Shown: positions 54,051-63,426, counted from the stretch's first letter. The stretch is 64,000 nt of DNA from Lutibacter oricola (GCF_900106565.1 NZ_FNNJ01000013.1:29151-93150), one strand, 5' to 3'. Notes: generated by a model not told the origin, from the sequence alone. Numbers and translations: made by a program.

Positions 54051-56414
54051 CTAGTTTAAAATATTTCCAAATTTCAATCCTACATATACTGTTCTTGGAT
54101 TCATTGGTCCATAAATATATGCTGGGTCTCTATCAATTCCGGAATCAAAATCTTCTTGGTAAGAATTAAATATATTCTTCATTCCTCCTGAAATTTCCAA
54201 AGAATTATGCTTTAACTTAATTGTTTTGGTAATTTTTAAACCTAAATCTAAAAAGCTATCAGATTTTCTTAGTTCCCCTTCTTCAGGGTTTGGCAGGTCA
54301 GCTCCAAAATAAGGTACTAACATTTTTCCTGTAAAAGTTCCCGTTCCAATTACACACCAAGTATCAGTTGCTTCCCAGTCTGCAGTAAAAAATCCATAAC
54401 TGTCTGGAGTTCTAAAGAAACTTTTTTCGTCAAATTCTTGTGCTTCTTCGTATTCACTTGTTTGAATAGTATAACCTGCTTTTAGTTTTAAATCTGGGTT
54501 TGGAACATAGTTTAATTCTAAATTAACCCCTTTTACTGTTGCTCCTTCATTAGCATTAACTCTTAAATAAGTTACTACTCCATCAGCGTCTGGATCCGAA
54601 AATTCATTAACAAAAGGGTTGTTTAGTTTTGTGTAAAAACCTTCAACTAATAAACCAAAGTTACTGTTGTTGTTAAACGTTTTGTTGTAATCAAGAGATG
54701 CCATAAAACTATCGCTAGTTTCTTGTTCTAGATTAGGGGCATTTACGTGAATTACTTTTCTAGAACCTGAAGTTTCAATATGTAAATCTTCATCAAAAAT
54801 TTGAGGAGCTCTATAACCTGCAGAATAGCTTACTCGAGCTTGAAAATTTGGTTGAATATCGTATAATAAATTAACTCTTGGGCTAAATACATTTCCTGTT
54901 TTATCATCAGCTTCCTTTTCTTTGTCTTCTACCTTATAAGTGTCAAATCTCGCTCCTAACGATAATTTGAATTTGTTCATTCTAATATCATATTGAGAAA
55001 AAACACCAAAAGTGTTCATTTTTTGGTCAGAAACAATAGTATTGTCGTAATGAGTTTCAACTAATTCACCTAAGTTAGAAACGCTAAATTCTGCATACCC
55101 TAATTTTTTGTCTGTTAACTTTGAGTAGGTGTTTTCAATTCCAGAAACTAATTCTGAATTTTCGAATTTAGCATTGTATTGTACACCTGTGTTGAAAGTG
55201 AAATCTTTTGTATTCCCATAGTCTGAAAGTGATTGTTCAGCTCCATAATATGAGTCACGATTAATTTTTTGACCAGACGCGAAAATAGAAAACAAATCAT
55301 TATCTCTATAATACTGTTCAAACGTTACAGCAGCAGTTGTTAAATGATGTTCTACAGCTTCAGAAATATCAGCTTCGTGATTTGGTACATTAAATTTATT
55401 TCCTCCTCTTCTTTCTTCATTAATATGAAAGAAATCTAAAGAAACTTTTGCTCTTGAACCTAATTTATGAAACATTCTAGAACCTAAAGTAGTATTGTTT
55501 AAAGAAGCAATTTCAGAAAATGTATCATTGTTAGCGTCAAAAGGTTTTCTATTTCTGTGAAAACCATAGATTGAAATACCATTTCTATCATTTTCTCCAA
55601 CAACTGAGGCATTAAAATTTAATGAATAATCAGTAGCAGTATTATCGCCTTCACCAACTCCAATAAAAGAGTTGTTTACTCCAACTTCATAAGAGTCTTG
55701 AGTAGGATCTTTTAGTAATAAGTTAATTGTTCCAGCAATGGCGTTACTTCCGTATAGAGCAGAACCACCACCTCGAATAACCTCTACTTTTTCAATCATA
55801 TTTGTTGGTATAAGTTCTAAACCATATACACCTGCTAAACCACTAAAAATAGGTCGGCTATTAATTAAAATTTGAGAATATGGACCTTCTAAACCATTCA
55901 TTCTAATTTGGCTGAATCCACAATTTTGGCAATCATTTTCCATTCTTAAACCAGAACAAAAGTTTAAACCTTCACTTAAAGTTACAGATTGCGTAGATTG
56001 AAAAATATCTGTGTTAATAATATTTACAATAGAAGAAGCTTTTTTACGCATAATTCGGCTTCTGTTTCCTGTAACCACTACTTCTTCTAAACCTAAAACA
56101 TCAGATTCAAGTTCAATTGAAATGTTTAAGTTTTCGTTGGTTTCTAGGTCTACAATTTCTTCATATGGCTTAAATCCAACAGATTGAATTTGTACCGTGT
56201 AAAAACCTGGTTTTATATTCGAAATTCTAAAAGAACCCTTTTCATCTGTTGAAGTTCCTATGGTTGTTCCTTTAATTGATACTGAAACGTAAGGTATTTG
56301 ACTGCCTTTATTTGTTACTTTTCCTGCTAATGTTGCACTTACAAATGAGTCTTGTGCAAATAGGGTTTGGCCAATAAACACAATGGTTACTAGTGCCAAT
56401 AATAATTTATTCAT
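54051..56414 (-). CDS. TonB-dependent receptor with CxxC plug, probably metal or metal-complex uptake
   Basis: 787 aa. Signal peptide ending TLFAQ, CarboxypepD_reg-like domain (about 28-108), plug (about 115-230) with ENDCQNCGFSQIRMNGLEG and NSRPIFSGLAGVYGLELIP, and a barrel ending in YVGLKFGNIL. The Cys pair in the plug recurs in a Bacteroidota receptor subfamily as I remember. It follows a His-rich membrane protein by 44 bases, behind two Fur-family-like palindromes, so uptake of iron, zinc or another metal complex is likely. Confidence 0.9.
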   Translation of the reverse strand: MNKLLLALVTIVFIGQTLFAQDSFVSATLAGKVTNKGSQIPYVSVSIKGTTIGTSTDEKGSFRISNIKPGFYTVQIQSVGFKPYEEIVDLETNENLNISIELESDVLGLEEVVVTGNRSRIMRKKASSIVNIINTDIFQSTQSVTLSEGLNFCSGLRMENDCQNCGFSQIRMNGLEGPYSQILINSRPIFSGLAGVYGLELIPTNMIEKVEVIRGGGSALYGSNAIAGTINLLLKDPTQDSYEVGVNNSFIGVGEGDNTATDYSLNFNASVVGENDRNGISIYGFHRNRKPFDANNDTFSEIASLNNTTLGSRMFHKLGSRAKVSLDFFHINEERRGGNKFNVPNHEADISEAVEHHLTTAAVTFEQYYRDNDLFSIFASGQKINRDSYYGAEQSLSDYGNTKDFTFNTGVQYNAKFENSELVSGIENTYSKLTDKKLGYAEFSVSNLGELVETHYDNTIVSDQKMNTFGVFSQYDIRMNKFKLSLGARFDTYKVEDKEKEADDKTGNVFSPRVNLLYDIQPNFQARVSYSAGYRAPQIFDEDLHIETSGSRKVIHVNAPNLEQETSDSFMASLDYNKTFNNNSNFGLLVEGFYTKLNNPFVNEFSDPDADGVVTYLRVNANEGATVKGVNLELNYVPNPDLKLKAGYTIQTSEYEEAQEFDEKSFFRTPDSYGFFTADWEATDTWCVIGTGTFTGKMLVPYFGADLPNPEEGELRKSDSFLDLGLKITKTIKLKHNSLEISGGMKNIFNSYQEDFDSGIDRDPAYIYGPMNPRTVYVGLKFGNILN

Positions 56415-56458
56415 TATTTATTATTTGAAATAGTTTGTTTAATTAAAATTTGGGGGTA

Positions 56459-56830
56459 TTAAAAAGCTATTTCTAAAGGTGGAGATTTGTTTTTGGAGTA
56501 AAAAAGATGAGTTTGTTTTACAACTGTTTTAAAAAAGTAATTTTTAGATAAAATTACCTGTGCTACTACTAAAGCAGAAAACATAAAAACAGTTAACGTA
56601 AAAATATCAAAAGCACTTAAAGTTAAAAACTCCAACGCTGTATGATGGTGTGATTTTATAGGCGAGTTATCGTCTTGTTGATTAAAAGGATGCGCATGTA
56701 TTACAAGTTCGCCAGTTTTTGTTAAGTGAATATGAGTGTAAACACTTTTATTGGCTAGGTTAAGCAGTATAATGCTTAGGCCAATAAAACTAAAAAGTTT
56801 TATAATGTATGTATTTCTAAATAGTGACAC
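56459..56830 (-). CDS. His-rich small membrane protein (GTG start)
   Basis: 123 aa from GTG at 56830. The longer reading from 56932 would run through the sucB terminator and both palindromes and is rejected. TM1 is about 10-28; a His-rich loop (THIHLTK, VIHAHPF, SHHHTAL, residues 32-64) lies between the helices and could bind a metal ion; TM2 is about 70-94. No family name recalled, but such proteins precede metal receptors in Bacteroidota. Co-transcribed with the receptor gene. Confidence 0.75.
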   Translation of the reverse strand: MSLFRNTYIIKLFSFIGLSIILLNLANKSVYTHIHLTKTGELVIHAHPFNQQDDNSPIKSHHHTALEFLTLSAFDIFTLTVFMFSALVVAQVILSKNYFFKTVVKQTHLFYSKNKSPPLEIAF

Positions 56831-56853
56831 TCGTTTGGTTTTGAATTGCAAAC

Positions 56854-56868
56854 TTAGAATGATTCTAA
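56854..56868 (-). promoter_or_regulatory. Fur-family-like operator 1
   Basis: Perfect 7-1-7 palindrome TTAGAAT-G-ATTCTAA, in the form used by Fur/PerR/Zur regulators, 24 bases before the GTG start of the His-rich gene. Confidence 0.65.
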
Positions 56869-56884
56869 ATAAGAAACAAGTATT

Positions 56885-56903
56885 ATTTAGATTAATTCTA
56901 AAT
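56885..56903 (-). promoter_or_regulatory. Fur-family-like operator 2
   Basis: 19-bp palindrome ATTTAGATT-A-ATTCTAAAT with one mismatch. The core (56887-56901) lies 33 bases from operator 1, about three helix turns, so proteins could bind on the same face of the DNA. Confidence 0.65.
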
Positions 56904-56920
56904 AATATGATATTTGTCAT

Positions 56921-56948
56921 AAAAAAAGCCAAACGGTTAAGTTTGGCT
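56921..56948 (-). terminator. Terminator of sucAB
   Basis: AGCCAAAC (56927-56934) / GTTTGGCT (56941-56948), six-base loop, seven A at 56921-56927 (T on the minus strand). Confidence 0.85.
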
Positions 56949-56971
56949 CTTTAAATTATGTGTTTAGAATT

Positions 56972-58177
56972 TTATAATTCCAATGCTTTTTTAGGGTTGT
57001 TTTCCATTAAAATTTCAATTGGGTTTTCTAAAGCTTCTTTAACAGCGACTAAAAAACCAACAGACTCACGTCCATCAATAATTCTATGATCGTAAGATAA
57101 TGCAACGTACATAATTGGTCTAATAACCACTTCGCCGTTAATAGCAATTGGTCTTTCAACAATATTATGCATTCCTAAAATTCCACTTTGAGGAGGATTA
57201 ATAATTGGTGTAGATAGCATAGATCCAAATACACCACCATTTGTAATGGTAAATGTTCCGCCAGTCATTTCATCTACAGTAATTTGTCCATCTCTTGCTC
57301 TAATAGCTAAACGTTTTACTTCGCTTTCAACACCTCTAAATGATAAGTTTTCGGCATTTCTAACAACAGGAACCATTAATCCTTTTGGCCCAGAAACAGC
57401 AATTGAAATATCTTGAAAATCGTGAGAAATTTTATAATCACCATCCATCATAGAATTTACATCTGGATACATTTTTAAGGCTCTTACAACAGCCAACGTA
57501 AAGAAACTCATAAAACCTAAACCAACACCGTGTTTGGCTTTAAAATCTTCTTTAAACTCTTTACGTAAATCAAAAATAGGTTTCATATCAACCTCGTTAA
57601 AAGTTGTAAGCATTGCCGTTTCATTTTTTACTGAAACTAAACGCTCAGCCACTTTTCTACGTAACATAGAAAGTTTTTTACGTTCTGAACCTCTTGAGCC
57701 ACCAGCAGGTGTTCCCATACTTGGTACAGCTTTTACTGCATCATCTTTTGTTATTCTTCCGTCGCGTCCACTTCCTTTTACTTCAGAAGAAGATATTCCT
57801 TTTTCATCTAAAATTTTCTTAGCGGCTGGTGAAGTAGATCCACTTGCATAAGTTGTTTTAGTTTCTACAGGTTTAGCTTCAACTTTAGGAGCTTCTTCAA
57901 CAGTTTTTTCTTTTTCTATTGAAGCGCCTTCAGGTTTTTTTGCACTCATATCAATAAGGCAAACTACAGATCCAACTTCAACAGCATCTCCTTCTTCTGC
58001 TTTTAATGAAATAATACCGCTTTCTTCCGCAGGTAATTCTAGCGTAGCTTTATCGGAGTCTACTTCAGCAATTGGTTGATCTTTTTCAACATAATCACCA
58101 TCTTCAACAAGCCAAGATGCAATTTCTACTTCTGTAATTGATTCTCCCGGAGAGGGAACTTTCATTTCTAAAATCAT
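56972..58177 (-). CDS. sucB: Dihydrolipoyllysine succinyltransferase, E2 of 2-oxoglutarate dehydrogenase
   Basis: 401 aa. Lipoyl domain with the lipoylated Lys in [12 protein letters not shown] (about 42), a linker, E3-binding domain (about 115-150, [13 protein letters not shown]) and a catalytic domain whose C-terminal SYDHRIIDG carries the active His and Asp. It transfers succinyl to CoA in the citric-acid cycle. The gene follows sucA by 42 bases and ends at a strong terminator. Confidence 0.96.
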   Translation of the reverse strand: MILEMKVPSPGESITEVEIASWLVEDGDYVEKDQPIAEVDSDKATLELPAEESGIISLKAEEGDAVEVGSVVCLIDMSAKKPEGASIEKEKTVEEAPKVEAKPVETKTTYASGSTSPAAKKILDEKGISSSEVKGSGRDGRITKDDAVKAVPSMGTPAGGSRGSERKKLSMLRRKVAERLVSVKNETAMLTTFNEVDMKPIFDLRKEFKEDFKAKHGVGLGFMSFFTLAVVRALKMYPDVNSMMDGDYKISHDFQDISIAVSGPKGLMVPVVRNAENLSFRGVESEVKRLAIRARDGQITVDEMTGGTFTITNGGVFGSMLSTPIINPPQSGILGMHNIVERPIAINGEVVIRPIMYVALSYDHRIIDGRESVGFLVAVKEALENPIEILMENNPKKALEL

Positions 58178-58219
58178 GTTGTATATTTTTAAGTCTTTTT
58201 AGACGATTTTTTTTGTTAG

Positions 58220-60952
58220 TTATTTTTCAAATACTTTATCTATTACTCTTTGGTGTCTACGTTTAAAACGAGCTGTTGATCCGGCTGCAGGTACAGCATA
58301 AAATGGTTGAGAAGCAACTTCTAAGTTAACCAATCTAAAACGTTGAAGCATATAACTCCACGCACCCATATTTTCTGGTTCTTCTTGTGCCCAAACATAC
58401 TTTTCTACATTTGGATAGCGGTTAATTAACGCTTGCAAGGCATCTAAATGCAGTGGGAACAATTGTTCAATTCTCACCAAAGCAATATCATCTCTATCTA
58501 ATTCGGTTCTTTGTGCTAATAAATCGTAATAGAATTTACCAGTACAGAAAACCAGTTTTTTTACGTTCTTTGGATCAATTGTATCATCAATTACTTCTTG
58601 AAAACTTCCAGTTGCAATTTCTTCTATTGAAGAAACTACTAATGGATGACGAAGTAAACTTTTAGGTGTAAATACAATTAAAGGTTTACGGAAGTCGCGT
58701 TTCATTTGTCTACGCAATAAGTGATAAAAGTTTGCAGGAGTTGTACAATCTGCAACAATCATATTATCAACAGCACACAATTGTAAATAACGTTCCATAC
58801 GAGCAGATGAATGCTCAGATCCTTGACCTTCGTAACCGTGAGGTAATAAAACTACAATACCATTTTGAAGTTTCCATTTGTCTTCGGCAGCAGATAAGTA
58901 TTGGTCGAAAATAATTTGAGCACCATTGCTAAAATCTCCAAATTGAGCTTCCCAAATAGTTAGTGTATTTGGGTTTGCCATAGCATAACCGTAGTCGAAA
59001 CCTAAAACACCATATTCAGATAATAAAGAATTGTATATGTACATATTACCTTGGTTGTCATCCAAAGTATTTAATAGGTTTATTCTTTCTTCAGAAATTT
59101 CATCGCGTAAAATAGCGTGTCTATGACTAAATGTTCCACGTTCAACATCTTGACCAGATATACGAACATCAAAACCTTCTTTAAGCAAACTTCCGTAAGC
59201 TAAAGATTCTGCCATTCCCCAATCAATTTTATTGGTTTCAAAAACCATTTTATGTCTGTCTCGTAAAATACGTTCTGCTTTTCGTAAAAACTTAACGCCA
59301 TCTGGCACTGTAGAAATTACGTTTGCAATATTTTTTAAAGACTCTTCAGAATAAGAAGTGTCTGCTGGCAATAGCATATCTTCTAAATGTCTTCTTGTAA
59401 AATCTTTCCAAGTATCTTTCATAAAAGGTTGAACTTTAGATTTTTCAACTTTTTTAGATTCTTGATATTCAGTTTCTAAAAGATTTTTAAATTCAGAAAT
59501 TGTATTGTTTAAATAGCTGTTATCAATTACACCTTCTTTAATTAGTTTTTCTGCATAAATATCTCTTGGATTTGGATGCTTGGAAATTGCTTTGTATAGT
59601 TTAGGTTGTGTAAAACGAGGTTCATCACCTTCATTATGACCATATTTTCTATATCCGCATAAATCAATAAAAATATCACGCTTAAATTTCATTCTAAAAT
59701 CTAAGGCCATTTCTACTGCGTGTACTACAGCTTCAACATCATCGGCATTTACGTGTAATACTGGAGAAAGTGTAACTTTTGCAACATCTGTACAGTACGT
59801 ACTAGATCTACCATCTAAGTAATTAGTTGTAAAACCAATTTGATTATTTACTACAATATGAACAGTTCCTCCGGTGGTATACCCAGGAAGTTTACTCATT
59901 TGTGTAACTTCATATACAAGCCCTTGACCAGCTATTGCAGCATCTCCGTGAACAATAATTGGTAGTAACTTTGAATTGTCTCCGCTATAAATTTTATCAA
60001 TTTTAGCGCGAGCAATACCTTCAACAATTGGTCCAACGGTTTCTAAATGCGATGGATTTGGAACTAAATTCATTTTAAGTTCCTTGTTGTTTTTTAAGGT
60101 TTTGCTAATAGTTAATCCTAAGTGATATTTTACATCACCATCAATAGTTTCGTCTTCAAAATCTTTCCCTTCAAATTCGCTAAATACATCTCTAATTGGT
60201 TTTCTAAAAATGTTTGTAAGTGTATTTAAACGTCCACGGTGAGCCATACCTAATACAAACTCGTCTACATCGTATATTTCTGCAGCATTTCTTAAAGCGG
60301 TACTTATGGCAGGTATTAAAGTTTCACCACCTTCTAAAGAAAAACGTTTTTGACCAACGTACTTTGTTTGTAAAAAGTTTTCAAACGTAACTGCTTGGTT
60401 TAACTTTTGAAGAATGTATTTTTTTGAATCAACCGAGTAATTAGGATGATTTGAATTTCTATTTAGTTGCTTTTGAATCCATTTAATTTCTTCTGGATTT
60501 CTTATGTACATATATTCAACACCAATTGAATCGCAATAAATAGTTTGAAGGTGCTTAATTATGTTTCTAAGCGTTGTTTTACCAGAACCTATTATTCCTC
60601 CGGCGTCAAATACAGTTTCTAAATCGTTTTCGGAAAGTCCGAAATTTTCGATTTCTAATGTAGGTGTGTACTGACGGCGTGTACGAACCGGATTTGTTTT
60701 TGTAAACAAGTGTCCACGAGTTCTATAACCGTTAATTAAATCAATTACTTTAAATTCCTTTTTTAGACTTTCAGGAACTGTAAGTGTAGGTTCTTCTTTA
60801 GTTGAAACTCCGTAGTTTTCTGTAGCAAAATCAAAGCCTTGAAAGAAACTTCTCCAACTTGGCTCAATCCCATCTGGGTTCATTAAATACTGGTCGTACA
60901 TAGTGGCAATTGCCTCGGTATGCATAGCATTTAAAAACGAAAATTTATCCAT
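58220..60952 (-). CDS. sucA: 2-oxoglutarate dehydrogenase E1 component
   Basis: 910 aa thiamine-diphosphate enzyme that decarboxylates 2-oxoglutarate. Contains FVLGMAHRGRLN, the thiamine-binding HGDAAIAGQG to NNQIGFTTN segment, FIDLCGYRKYGHNEGDEP, and the C-terminal LPHGYEGQGSEHSSAR. Length matches the family. Co-transcribed with sucB. Confidence 0.97.
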   Translation of the reverse strand: MDKFSFLNAMHTEAIATMYDQYLMNPDGIEPSWRSFFQGFDFATENYGVSTKEEPTLTVPESLKKEFKVIDLINGYRTRGHLFTKTNPVRTRRQYTPTLEIENFGLSENDLETVFDAGGIIGSGKTTLRNIIKHLQTIYCDSIGVEYMYIRNPEEIKWIQKQLNRNSNHPNYSVDSKKYILQKLNQAVTFENFLQTKYVGQKRFSLEGGETLIPAISTALRNAAEIYDVDEFVLGMAHRGRLNTLTNIFRKPIRDVFSEFEGKDFEDETIDGDVKYHLGLTISKTLKNNKELKMNLVPNPSHLETVGPIVEGIARAKIDKIYSGDNSKLLPIIVHGDAAIAGQGLVYEVTQMSKLPGYTTGGTVHIVVNNQIGFTTNYLDGRSSTYCTDVAKVTLSPVLHVNADDVEAVVHAVEMALDFRMKFKRDIFIDLCGYRKYGHNEGDEPRFTQPKLYKAISKHPNPRDIYAEKLIKEGVIDNSYLNNTISEFKNLLETEYQESKKVEKSKVQPFMKDTWKDFTRRHLEDMLLPADTSYSEESLKNIANVISTVPDGVKFLRKAERILRDRHKMVFETNKIDWGMAESLAYGSLLKEGFDVRISGQDVERGTFSHRHAILRDEISEERINLLNTLDDNQGNMYIYNSLLSEYGVLGFDYGYAMANPNTLTIWEAQFGDFSNGAQIIFDQYLSAAEDKWKLQNGIVVLLPHGYEGQGSEHSSARMERYLQLCAVDNMIVADCTTPANFYHLLRRQMKRDFRKPLIVFTPKSLLRHPLVVSSIEEIATGSFQEVIDDTIDPKNVKKLVFCTGKFYYDLLAQRTELDRDDIALVRIEQLFPLHLDALQALINRYPNVEKYVWAQEEPENMGAWSYMLQRFRLVNLEVASQPFYAVPAAGSTARFKRRHQRVIDKVFEK

Positions 60953-61210
60953 TATTTGTTTTAGTAGTATATGTTACTGTATAAGCAAAAGTACAATTTT
61001 TAGTATAACAAACATTTATTTGTGTAATAATTGTACTATTGATAAAATTACGCTGTTTAGATAAAGAAAGATGAAGTTTTATGAAGTATAAAGGCACTTT
61101 TTTTAAAACTTTCAAAATTTTTTTAAAGCCACTAAAATTTTAGTTTACAATAACTTGCTGTTTGTTTGAAATAATAGTTTAAAAAAAAGATCATTTTTTT
61201 TAAAAAAAGT
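60953..61210. other. Noncoding region between sucA and tRNA-Asn
   Basis: Together with the tRNA promoter this gap is 310 bases. It holds the sucA promoter candidate at its left end, then AT-rich sequence with poly-A and poly-T runs (61080-61140, 61180-61210). No gene or clear RNA fold seen. Confidence 0.6.
60986..60993 (-). promoter_or_regulatory. Candidate -7 element for sucAB
   Basis: Minus strand TACTTTTG (exact) 33 bases before the ATG at 60952, with TTTG on the minus strand 15 bases further upstream (61009-61012). Confidence 0.55.
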
Positions 61211-61241
61211 CTTGCAAAAATAATAAAAGCTTGTATATTTG
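61211..61241 (+). promoter_or_regulatory. Promoter of tRNA-Asn
   Basis: CTTG (61211-61214) as -33, a 19-base spacer, then the exact -7 element TATATTTG (61234-61241). It is the best promoter match in the window and ends 21 bases before the tRNA. Confidence 0.78.
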
Positions 61242-61262
61242 CAACCGCTAAGGCAAAAACAT

Positions 61263-61336
61263 TCCTCCTTAGCTCAGTTGGTTAGAGCATCTGACTGTTA
61301 ATCAGAGGGTCCTTGGTTCGAGCCCAAGAGGAGGAG
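61263..61336 (+). tRNA. tRNA-Asn (GTT)
   Basis: 74 nt. Acceptor stem TCCTCCT / AGGAGGA (61263-61269 / 61329-61335), D stem GCTC/GAGC, anticodon stem TCTGA/TCAGA with anticodon GTT at 61297-61299, T arm CTTGG-TTCGAGC-CCAAG, discriminator G. The 3' CCA is not encoded. Confidence 0.97.
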
Positions 61337-61343
61337 CAAAAAA

Positions 61344-61372
61344 AGAGTTACATTATATGTAGCTCTTTTTTG
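61344..61372 (+). terminator. Terminator of tRNA-Asn
   Basis: 10-bp stem AGAGTTACAT (61344-61353) / ATGTAGCTCT (61357-61366) with one G-T pair, loop TAT, then six T (61366-61371). Confidence 0.88.
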
Positions 61373-61500
61373 TTTTTAGGAAATTGTTAATGTGGTAGAA
61401 GTTTTTATGTGTTGATAATTAATTGATTATCTTTGATTGTTAATTCTGTTTTTGAATATAGTACCTAGAAAAATTTACCTAAAAAAGATATATTTAAAAG

Positions 61501-61528
61501 AGAGTTACAAGAAATTGTAGCTCTTTTT
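61501..61528 (+). terminator. Second, related terminator
   Basis: AGAGTTACAA (61501-61510) / TTGTAGCTCT (61515-61524), GAAA tetraloop, T tract 61524-61528. The stem is the same as in the previous terminator except the base pair next to the loop, including the G-T pair, and lies 24 bases before the xdhC ATG. Confidence 0.8.
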
Positions 61529-61552
61529 GTATTTTGGTGTTTTATTTATATA

Positions 61553-62572
61553 ATGACTCACGAGTTAAAAGAAATAATTTCAAGTTTTATAAAGGCTAAA
61601 AAACAAGGCGCAAAGTGTGCTTTGGTTAGTTTGGTTTATCTAAACGGTTCTTCGTATAGAAAACCTGGTGTAAGAATGTTGTTGACAGAAACAGGAGAAA
61701 TGACTGGTGCAGTTAGTGGAGGTTGTGTAGAAAAAGAAATCCAACGCCAAACTATTGCTGTTTTTAAAAGCAATATTCCAAAATTAATGGTGTATGATGG
61801 AAGGTATCGATTAGGTTGTGAAGGTCAGCTTTACTTATTAATTGAGCCATTTAATCCTTCCGAAGAAATTATTGATGCTTTTAATAATTCGCTTAAAAAA
61901 AGAAACTCATTTTATATTCATTCTTATTTTAAATTAGAAGAAGGTGAACAACCTAATAGCGGCTCTAAATTTTCTTTTGAAACCGAAACTTGGTTACCCG
62001 TTTTTAACACAAAAATTGATACTTCATATAAAGTATTTAAGCAATTATTTAAGCCTAGTTTTAGGTTGGTTATTATTGGCGCCGAACACGATGCCGTGGC
62101 TTTAACAGCCTTGGCTTCCTTTTTAGGTTGGGAAGTTGTTGTAGTTGCAAATGCGTTAAATAAACAAACAATTGCAAATTTTCCAGGAGCTATAGATTTA
62201 ATTCAAACGGAACCTAATTTTTTAAATTTAAATTGGGTAAATAAGCAAGCGGCTATAGTTTTTATGACGCATAGTTATGCAAAAGATTTACAATATTTAG
62301 TAGCTTTAAAAGAAACAAATCCTGCATATATTGGATTATTGGGACCTAAAGATAGACGAGAAAAAATATTGAATGCTTTTATTGAAAACTATCCTATGGT
62401 GAAGGATGAATTTTTAGACGCCATTTATGGTCCGGCAGGTTTAAATATTGGTAGCGAAACAGCTCAAGAAATTGCGTTGTCTATTTGTGCTGAAATTTTA
62501 TCAGTAACTCGTCAAAAAACTCCGGATTTTTTAAAAAATAAAAAGCTTTCAATTCATTCTAATGAACGGTAA
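61553..62572 (+). CDS. XdhC/CoxI-family molybdenum cofactor protein
   Basis: 339 aa. N-terminal XdhC domain (SYRKPGVRMLL, then VSGGCVEKEI) and a C-terminal Rossmann-like domain with LVIIGAEHDAVALTALASFLGW and IGLLGPKDRREKIL. XdhC inserts or sulfurates molybdenum cofactor for xanthine-dehydrogenase-type enzymes. Its last 11 bases overlap the MocA-like gene. No such molybdoenzyme is in the window. Confidence 0.92.
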   Translation: MTHELKEIISSFIKAKKQGAKCALVSLVYLNGSSYRKPGVRMLLTETGEMTGAVSGGCVEKEIQRQTIAVFKSNIPKLMVYDGRYRLGCEGQLYLLIEPFNPSEEIIDAFNNSLKKRNSFYIHSYFKLEEGEQPNSGSKFSFETETWLPVFNTKIDTSYKVFKQLFKPSFRLVIIGAEHDAVALTALASFLGWEVVVVANALNKQTIANFPGAIDLIQTEPNFLNLNWVNKQAAIVFMTHSYAKDLQYLVALKETNPAYIGLLGPKDRREKILNAFIENYPMVKDEFLDAIYGPAGLNIGSETAQEIALSICAEILSVTRQKTPDFLKNKKLSIHSNER

Positions 62573-63164
62573 TACGGCAATATTAATTTTGGCTGCAGGT
62601 GCTTCTTCAAGAATGAATAGGCCAAAGCAATTATTACCTTGGAAAAACACAACATTACTAGGTGCAATATTAGAACAAAGTTTGACTTCAAATTTAGAGA
62701 ATATAGTTGTTGTTTTGGGAGCAAATTCAGCAGAAATTAAATCAAAAATAGATTTTTCGAGTATTAACGTAGTCGAAAATAAAAGCTGGGAAAAAGGCCT
62801 CGGAAATTCTATTTCTTTTGGTGTTAATTTTATTCAAAAAAAATTAAAAAATATAGATTCAATATTAATTACGTTAGCAGATCAGCCTTTTTTAACAGGT
62901 TCCTACTTTAACTTGTTGCAAAGCACATTTAAAACTTCAAAAAAAAGAATAATTGCAACTAAAATTAAAAACCGAGTTGGTGTACCTGCTATTTTCGATT
63001 TATTTTATTTTGAAGAATTAAAAAAGCTGAATGAAGATAAAGGGGCAAAACAATTAATTTCTAAGCATAAAAACGATGTAAAAGCTGTAGTTTCAGAAAT
63101 TGATTTTACAGATATTGACACTTTGGAAGTTTATAATCAGCTTCTTAAAAATAATTCTAAATAA
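62562..63164 (+). CDS. MocA-like molybdenum cofactor nucleotidyltransferase
   Basis: 200 aa. The sugar-nucleotidyltransferase-fold motif LAAGASSRMNRPKQLLPW is at residues 8-25, and LADQPFLTG near 105. MocA forms the cytidine dinucleotide form of molybdopterin cofactor. The 11-base overlap with xdhC indicates a joint role. Confidence 0.9.
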   Translation: MNGNTAILILAAGASSRMNRPKQLLPWKNTTLLGAILEQSLTSNLENIVVVLGANSAEIKSKIDFSSINVVENKSWEKGLGNSISFGVNFIQKKLKNIDSILITLADQPFLTGSYFNLLQSTFKTSKKRIIATKIKNRVGVPAIFDLFYFEELKKLNEDKGAKQLISKHKNDVKAVVSEIDFTDIDTLEVYNQLLKNNSK

Positions 63165-63171
63165 TACATTT

Positions 63172-63189
63172 TACTTAAACGTTTAAGTA
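63172..63189. promoter_or_regulatory. Perfect 18-bp palindrome, LacI-family-like operator
   Basis: TACTTAAACGTTTAAGTA is a perfect palindrome centred on CG, the form favoured by LacI-family sugar regulators. It starts 8 bases after the mocA stop and lies 285 bases before the xylulokinase start. No regulator gene is in the window. Confidence 0.6.
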
Positions 63190-63404
63190 GTAGTTTTTTG
63201 TTTTGAATAAAAGTGAATAAAGACCTTTATTTTAGTATGTTAAGTGCGTTTTTGATAGCGGTTTGTAAATATCCTATAAAAATGAGTTTTCGTAATTCGT
63301 TTAAGTGAAAAAGTACCAATATATATCTTCCGTTTGTATTTTTATACTGCTCAATTGTTCTAAAGTTAACCATAAACATTTATTTACAACATTTGTGATA
63401 GGTT

Positions 63405-63426
63405 TTAACTAGTTTGTGCTAGTTAA
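63405..63426. promoter_or_regulatory. Inverted repeat upstream of xylulokinase
   Basis: TTAACTAG (63405-63412), six-base centre TTTGTG, CTAGTTAA (63419-63426). No T tract follows, so an operator is more likely than a terminator. Confidence 0.4.

Noticed and set aside
56831..56932. N-terminal extension of the His-rich protein
   Set aside because: It would cover the sucB terminator stem and both palindromes; GTG at 56830 is a better start.
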